Position numbers and translations under genes: made by a program
DNA from: Actinoallomurus spadix
GTDB taxonomy: Bacteria > Actinomycetota > Actinomycetes > Streptosporangiales > Streptosporangiaceae
Length of the DNA stretch: 64,000 nucleotides
Direction of reading: 5' to 3'
Assembly (NCBI RefSeq): GCF_024055725.1
Contig: NZ_JAMXMX010000002.1
Span: 310,001 to 374,000, forward strand
Shown here: piece by piece, positions 59,904-64,000 of the stretch
Position numbering within the stretch: the first letter of the stretch is position 1
How the letters are laid out: the number at the start of each line of letters is the position of its first letter
The notes under the pieces: model-generated
What the model was told of the DNA's origin: nothing
Database searches by the model: none
What the model saw: the letters and a program-made list of their open reading frames with translations, nothing else

Positions 59904-60449
59904 ATGGGTAGCGATGGCGTCCGGCTGGGTGGCGACCTCATGGACGTGACGATGGCGATGCGCCGTGTCGTACGGCGCAGGCTGCGCGAGGCGGCACCGC
60001 CACCGGACCTGCGCCCGGCCCAGATCGAGCTCATGGTCGTCGTCGACCGCAATCCGGGCGTGAGCGTGGCGGCGGCCGCGCGCGAGCTCCGGCTGGCCGA
60101 CAACTCGGTCAGCACCCTGGTGAACCAGCTCGTCCGCGCCGGGATGCTGCGCCGGGAGACGGATCCGGACGACCGCCGGGCCGCCCGGCTCGAGCTCACC
60201 GACGCGGCGCGCCGGCGTCTCGCGGCCTGGCGCGACCGCCGGGCCCGGCTCGTCGGCGCCCACCTCGGCGAACTGTCCGAGGAGGACCGGGCGTCGATCA
60301 CCGCCGCGCTGCCCGCCCTGCGCCGCCTCCTCGCCCGCCTGGCGGAGGACGGCGCCGCGAACGGCGCCCCGAGCGACGCCGCGCACGAAGACGCGGGCGA
60401 CGCGGGCGACGAACGAGAACACCCATCTTCCGACGGGGGTGAACGATGA
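59904..60449 (+). CDS. MarR family transcriptional regulator
   Basis: A 181-residue winged-helix regulator with LRPAQIELMVVVDRNPGVSV, then AAARELRLADNSVSTLVNQL, and wing RRETDPDDRRAARLELTDAA. The C-terminal 30 residues are acidic and low-complexity. ATG 59904 follows the palindrome. Its stop overlaps the ABC ATPase start as ATGA, so it heads a three-gene operon with the exporter it most likely controls. Confidence 0.9.
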   Translation: MGSDGVRLGGDLMDVTMAMRRVVRRRLREAAPPPDLRPAQIELMVVVDRNPGVSVAAAARELRLADNSVSTLVNQLVRAGMLRRETDPDDRRAARLELTDAARRRLAAWRDRRARLVGAHLGELSEEDRASITAALPALRRLLARLAEDGAANGAPSDAAHEDAGDAGDEREHPSSDGGER

Positions 60450-61270
60450 ACGGCGAGAGCGGACCGGCCGATCGCCACGCGATCGTGTGCCGGGGCCTGC
60501 GGCACGCGTTCGGCGACAAGGTCGCGGTGGACGGCGTCGACCTCGACGTGGCCGAAGGGGAGATCTTCGGCCTGCTCGGGCCGAACGGAGCCGGCAAGAC
60601 CACGACGATCCGGCTGATCACGACGCTGCTGCCGGCGCGGCCCGGCATGGTGGAGGTGTTCGGGCTCGACGTCGCGCGCCACCGGATGGCCGTGCGCCGG
60701 GCGATCGGCTACCTGCCTCAGCAACTGTCCGCCGACGCCGCGCTGACCGGACGGGAGAACGTCGGGCTGTTCGCCCGCCTGTTCGACGTGCCGCGGCGGC
60801 AGCGCGGGGAACGCGTCGAGGAGGTCCTGGCCGCGGTCGGGCTCGCCGACGCGGCCGAGCGGCGCGCCCAGACGTACTCCGGCGGCATGATCCGGCGGCT
60901 GGAGCTGGCCCAGGCCCTCGTCAGCGCCCCGCGCCTGCTCATCCTCGACGAGCCGACGATCGGCCTGGACCCGGTCGCGCGCGACGGCGTCTGGGAGCGC
61001 ATCCAGGAGGTACGGCGGGCGACCGGCATGACCGTCCTCGTCACCACCCACTACATGGACGAGGCCGACCAGCACTGCGGCCGGATCGCGCTGATGCACC
61101 GCGGCCGGGTGCAGGCCCTCGGCACGCCGTCCGAACTCAAGTCCGGGCTCGAACCGGGCGCCACCCTGGAGGAGGTGTTCCGTGCCTACACCGGAGACCG
61201 GCTCGACGAGCCGGGAGACGGCTTCCGCGACGCGCGCCGCACTCGGCGCACCGCCGGCCGGCTCGGCTGA
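60446..61270 (+). CDS. ABC exporter ATP-binding protein (DrrA-like)
   Basis: A 274-residue ATPase: Walker A LLGPNGAGKTTTIRLIT, Q-loop GYLPQQLS, signature TYSGGMIRRLELAQALV, Walker B LLILDEPTIGLDP, H-loop VTTHYMDEADQ. It pairs with the ABC-2 permease encoded next. The family exports daunorubicin-like drugs and other hydrophobic compounds. It overlaps the permease gene by 89 bases. Confidence 0.95.
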   Translation: MNGESGPADRHAIVCRGLRHAFGDKVAVDGVDLDVAEGEIFGLLGPNGAGKTTTIRLITTLLPARPGMVEVFGLDVARHRMAVRRAIGYLPQQLSADAALTGRENVGLFARLFDVPRRQRGERVEEVLAAVGLADAAERRAQTYSGGMIRRLELAQALVSAPRLLILDEPTIGLDPVARDGVWERIQEVRRATGMTVLVTTHYMDEADQHCGRIALMHRGRVQALGTPSELKSGLEPGATLEEVFRAYTGDRLDEPGDGFRDARRTRRTAGRLG

Positions 61271-62054
61271 ACCACCGGCCCCGCGCGCCCCGTGGCGGCT
61301 GCTGCTCGCCCGGGTCACCGCGATGTGCATCGTCGAGCTGCAGAAGATGCGGCACGACCGGACCGAGCTGTACACCCGCGCGATCCAGCCCGCGCTGTGG
61401 CTGCTGATCTTCGGAGAGACGTTCTCCCGGATCCGCGCCATCCCGACGGGGAAGGTTCCCTACCTGGACTACCTCGCGCCGGGCATCCTGGCGCAGTCCG
61501 CGCTGTTCATCGCCATCTTCTACGGCATTCAGATCATCTGGGAGCGGGACGCGGGCGTGCTGGCCAAGCTGCTCGTCACGCCGACGCCGCGGGCCGCGCT
61601 GGTCACCGGCAAGGCGTTCGCCGCGGGGGTGCGCTCGCTGGCGCAGGCCGTCGCCATCCTCGTGCTGTCCGCGCTGCTCGGCGTGGCCCTGACGCTGAAC
61701 CCGCTGCGGTGGCTCGGCGTCGTCGTGATCGTCATGCTCGGCACCGCGTTCTTCTCCTGCCTGTCCATGACCATCGCCGGGCTGGCCATGTCCCGCGACC
61801 GGCTCATGGGCATCGGCCAGGCGATCACGATGCCGCTGTTCTTCGGTTCCAACGCGCTGTACCCGGTCGGTCTGATGCCGGGGTGGCTCCAGGCGATCAG
61901 CCACGTCAACCCGCTGAGCTACGAGGTCGACGCCCTGCGGAACCTGCTCATCGGCACGCCCGGGCACCTGCCGCTGGACCTCGGCGTGCTCGTCGTGGCC
62001 GCGATCGCCGGAATCGCCGCCGCGTCGGCGCTGCTGGGCCGCCTCGTCCGCTGA
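61182..62054 (+). CDS. ABC-2 type exporter permease (DrrB-like)
   Basis: A 290-residue protein with six membrane segments: QPALWLLIFGETFSRI, then YLDYLAPGILAQSALFIAIF, AQAVAILVLSALLGVALTLN, WLGVVVIVMLGTAFFSCLSM, ITMPLFFGSNALYPVGLMPG and LGVLVVAAIAGIAAASALLG. The ABC-2 signature region PLSYEVDALRNLLIG is near the end. GTG 61182 overlaps the ATPase gene by 89 bases; a later start is possible, but the membrane core begins only at about residue 60. Confidence 0.92.
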   Translation: MPTPETGSTSRETASATRAALGAPPAGSAEPPAPRAPWRLLLARVTAMCIVELQKMRHDRTELYTRAIQPALWLLIFGETFSRIRAIPTGKVPYLDYLAPGILAQSALFIAIFYGIQIIWERDAGVLAKLLVTPTPRAALVTGKAFAAGVRSLAQAVAILVLSALLGVALTLNPLRWLGVVVIVMLGTAFFSCLSMTIAGLAMSRDRLMGIGQAITMPLFFGSNALYPVGLMPGWLQAISHVNPLSYEVDALRNLLIGTPGHLPLDLGVLVVAAIAGIAAASALLGRLVR

Positions 62055-62078
62055 GCCGCGCCCGGCGGCGCCGAGGAG

Positions 62079-62696
62079 TTACTGGACCGCCTCCGCCCTG
62101 GTGCCGACCAGGCCCATGGCGAGGCGGGTCCAGCCGCCCACGAAACGGTCCTCGTCGACGAGGTTCGGCGGTTCGTGCAGGGCGTCCTGGGCCAGCCAGT
62201 AGTTGACGATCGACCCGCCGAGCACGAGCGCGACGGCGTCCCAGTCCTCGTCGGCCGCGGCCAGCTCCGGCTGGCCGGACAGCCACTTGGCGAACAGGTC
62301 GTACAGGGGGTTGGCGATGCCCTCGCGCATTTCGGTCACGAGACCCGGGAACTTGTCCAGGTCGCGGAACAGGACGCGGATGAGGTCCGCCTCCTCCCGC
62401 ATCTTGCGCAGACCCGCGGCGGCCGCGAGGCGCAGCCGGTCCGCCAGAGGCTGCTCCTGAAGCGCCGCCGACTGCTCGAAGGTCGTGGAGATCTGCTCGG
62501 CCGTACGGGTGATGTGCTCACGCACGGCGGAGGCCAGGACCTCCTCCTTCGAGCGGAAGTGGCGGTAGAGGCCGCCGGCCCCGGGGGACAGGCCCGCCGC
62601 GGCCTCGATCTCCGCCACGGACGTCGCGGCGTATCCGCGCTCGGCGAAGAGCCGGAGCGCCTCGGCGACGATCCGTTCTCGGGTCGATCTCTGCAT
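62079..62696 (-). CDS. TetR family transcriptional regulator
   Basis: A 205-residue regulator with HTH RERIVAEALRLFAERGYAAT, then VAEIEAAAGLSPGAGGLYRH, and a C-terminal helical domain ending RLAMGLVGTRAEAVQ. It is convergent with the ABC exporter genes, so the target is uncertain. It lies 100 bases from the hypothetical membrane gene on the same strand. Confidence 0.9.
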   Translation of the reverse strand: MQRSTRERIVAEALRLFAERGYAATSVAEIEAAAGLSPGAGGLYRHFRSKEEVLASAVREHITRTAEQISTTFEQSAALQEQPLADRLRLAAAAGLRKMREEADLIRVLFRDLDKFPGLVTEMREGIANPLYDLFAKWLSGQPELAAADEDWDAVALVLGGSIVNYWLAQDALHEPPNLVDEDRFVGGWTRLAMGLVGTRAEAVQ

Positions 62697-62802
62697 TTTC
62701 GGTAGCTCCTCCGAGAAAGAGCGTAGGCCATCGAACGGCCGGCCGATGTCCGGCGAACGCGGCCGTATGTGGCACGGCGCCGGGCGCGTACGAACGCGGG
62801 GC

Positions 62803-63231
62803 TCAGCGAATCCGGCGGATCAGCCCCGCGATGACCCTTCCGGCGATGAGGTAGACGGCGGCGGCGATCCCGTAGTCGACGAGCACCCGCACCCGCCGGT
62901 CCTTGGGCGTGAACATGTCGCGGAACTCCCAGGCGAGCCCGTGCGCCCAGTCGTTCACCGTGCGCACGATGGGGTTCGCCTGGTTGGCCGAGAACACCAC
63001 GAACGCGATGTGCAGGGCCAGGATGACGGCGATGACCGTCGCCGCCACCGCGACCAGGGTCGCCAGGGCGCCGGTGGCCCTGCCCAGGCCGTTCCGGAGC
63101 CGCTCGCCGTCGGGTCGGTGCCGTCCGGCCTGCGGAACGGTCCGCTCGGCGGAGTCCCTCCCGGAGTCCTTGCCGGCACCCTGACCGGAATCCTCGGCGA
63201 CATTCCCGGATTTACTACGCCATCTCGCCAT
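62803..63231 (-). CDS. Hypothetical membrane protein
   Basis: A 142-residue protein: a hydrophilic N-terminus of about 50 residues, one long membrane segment (LATLVAVAATVIAVILALHI), an amphipathic middle (VRTVNDWAHGLAWEFRDMFT) and a second membrane segment at the end (YGIAAAVYLIAGRVIAGLIR). ATG 63231 follows AAGAAAAGAAA. I recognise no named family beyond small actinobacterial membrane proteins. Confidence 0.75.
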   Translation of the reverse strand: MARWRSKSGNVAEDSGQGAGKDSGRDSAERTVPQAGRHRPDGERLRNGLGRATGALATLVAVAATVIAVILALHIAFVVFSANQANPIVRTVNDWAHGLAWEFRDMFTPKDRRVRVLVDYGIAAAVYLIAGRVIAGLIRRIR

Positions 63232-63460
63232 TTTCTTTTCTTACTCTCGGGAGCGGATCGACGTCTGTGCGGTTCGGAGGGCGGTCACTGGGTATATCCG
63301 CAACACGTAACCGCAGTTACGGGCTTGTAATTAATGCAGGCTCGGCCGGTGACCAAATCAATAGATCCACATTTCGCGCAGACTCCGCGCCCTCCCACTC
63401 GGATCCCGTCGCATCGCCACTACCGGGAGGGCGCGGGCACGCGTGTGTCGGCATGGTACG

Positions 63461-63466
63461 TACCCT
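63461..63466 (+). promoter_or_regulatory. Candidate -10 element of the HAD gene
   Basis: TACCCT fits TANNNT and ends 7 bases before the GTG at 63474, suggesting a leaderless transcript. Confidence 0.35.
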
Positions 63467-63473
63467 ATGGCGC

Positions 63474-64000
63474 GTGCTCGCTGTGGGATTCGACCTGGAC
63501 CTGACACTCGCCGACACCCGTGACGCCATCGCCGCGGTCTACGACCGGCTGTCGGTGGAGACGGGGGTGTTCATCGACATCGCCGCCGTCGTCTCGCGGC
63601 TCGGCCCGCCGCTCGAACTCGAACTGGCCCACTGGTTCCCGCCCGAGCACGTCCCGGAGATGGCCGCCCGGTACCGCGCCGTCTACGAGGAGATCGCGGT
63701 GCCCCGCACGGCGCCCATGCCCGGCGCGGGCGCGGCCGTCGACGCCGTACGGGCCCGGGGCGGGCGCGTCATCGTCGTCACCGCCAAGAACCAGCACGAC
63801 GCCGAGGCCACCGTGACCTTCCTCGGCCTGAACGTCGACGAGGTCGCGGGCGGCTTCTACGCGGCCGGCAAGGGCGAGGCGCTGCGGAGGTTCGGCGCCA
63901 CGGCGTACGCCGGAGACCACGTCGCAGACATCGACGCGGCGCGGGCGGCGGGTGCCCGGAGTGTCGCGATCGCCACGGGGCCGTACGATTCAGAGGCGCT
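63474..64000 (+). CDS. HAD-superfamily phosphatase, N-terminal part (cut by window end)
   Basis: At least 175 codons are open to the end of the window. Motif I is LAVGFDLDLTLADTRDAIAA (DxDxT), motif II RVIVVTAKNQHDAEATVTFL and motif IV YAGDHVADIDAARAAGARSV. The helical cap lies between motifs I and II, as in phosphoglycolate-phosphatase-like enzymes. GTG 63474 is preferred; ATG 63453 is in frame. The motif I acid Asp-Leu-Asp is complete, so an active phosphatase is expected. Confidence 0.85.
   Translation, partial: MLAVGFDLDLTLADTRDAIAAVYDRLSVETGVFIDIAAVVSRLGPPLELELAHWFPPEHVPEMAARYRAVYEEIAVPRTAPMPGAGAAVDAVRARGGRVIVVTAKNQHDAEATVTFLGLNVDEVAGGFYAAGKGEALRRFGATAYAGDHVADIDAARAAGARSVAIATGPYDSEA

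Overview
This window is high-GC DNA from an actinomycete (Actinomycetota). The GC-rich codon use, many GTG starts, apparently leaderless genes, and families such as CarD, mycosin-like protease, bacterial XPB helicase, DUF3263, DUF2637 and deazaflavin (F420)-dependent nitroreductase all point there. I cannot fix the genus. A Streptosporangiales/Thermomonosporaceae-like genome is a reasonable guess, but that is inference.

Layout. 0-8 kb is conserved housekeeping sequence: the end of carD, ispF, cysS, a Clp-N protein and rlmB, interrupted by a fumarylacetoacetase gene, a DUF2637 membrane protein and a PH-like membrane protein. 7.8-9.4 kb is a TetR/SDR operon. A tRNA-Thr(UGU) gene at 9.5 kb is the target of stacked integrations. 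The 43-bp 3' end of the tRNA is repeated at 10.53 and 15.78 kb, bounding a HigBA-like toxin-antitoxin unit and then a 5.2-kb arsenic-resistance element. The latter carries arsR, an ACR3 pump, arsC, an ArsI/CadI-type lyase, a GNAT acetyltransferase of the ArsN1 kind, and the C-terminal stump of a tyrosine integrase beside the attachment site. 15.8-26 kb is accessory sequence: a DUF418 membrane protein, a SUKH protein, an HxlR/oxidoreductase pair, and a Ser/Thr kinase followed by a pseudokinase and the stump of a trypsin-like protease. It also contains a frame-disrupted inositol-phosphatase gene and an ABC-ATPase stump.

26-40 kb holds an NAD epimerase, a MmyB-type regulator, a DUF4097 lipoprotein, a mycosin-like protease with a long proline-rich cytoplasmic tail, a cation/proton antiporter with MarR, a SAM hydrolase and DUF3263. 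It also holds trehalose phosphatase (otsB) and synthase (otsA) on either side of a PadR gene and a divergent Ser/Thr kinase/ECF sigma pair. 41-45.5 kb is a stress and metabolism block: a SAM-I riboswitch before thrC, a MoaD/ThiS sulfur carrier, a cold-shock protein, and groEL behind two CIRCE elements. 45.5-64 kb carries a D-Ala-D-Ala carboxypeptidase, several regulator/target pairs with visible operators, XPB helicase, a helicase-associated WYL protein, two MFS transporters, a MarR-controlled ABC exporter, and the start of a HAD phosphatase cut by the window edge.

How the genes work together. Many units are a regulator next to its target: TetR/SDR, ArsR/ars, HxlR/oxidoreductase, TetR/deazaflavin oxidoreductase, MarR/ABC exporter, PadR with a 10-bp palindrome. 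The most unusual items are the tandem tRNA-Thr integrations with conserved element ends, the kinase-pseudokinase pair, the SAM riboswitch on threonine synthase, and the orphan HigA-like gene set between inverted repeats. No CRISPR array, rRNA or complete transposase was seen.
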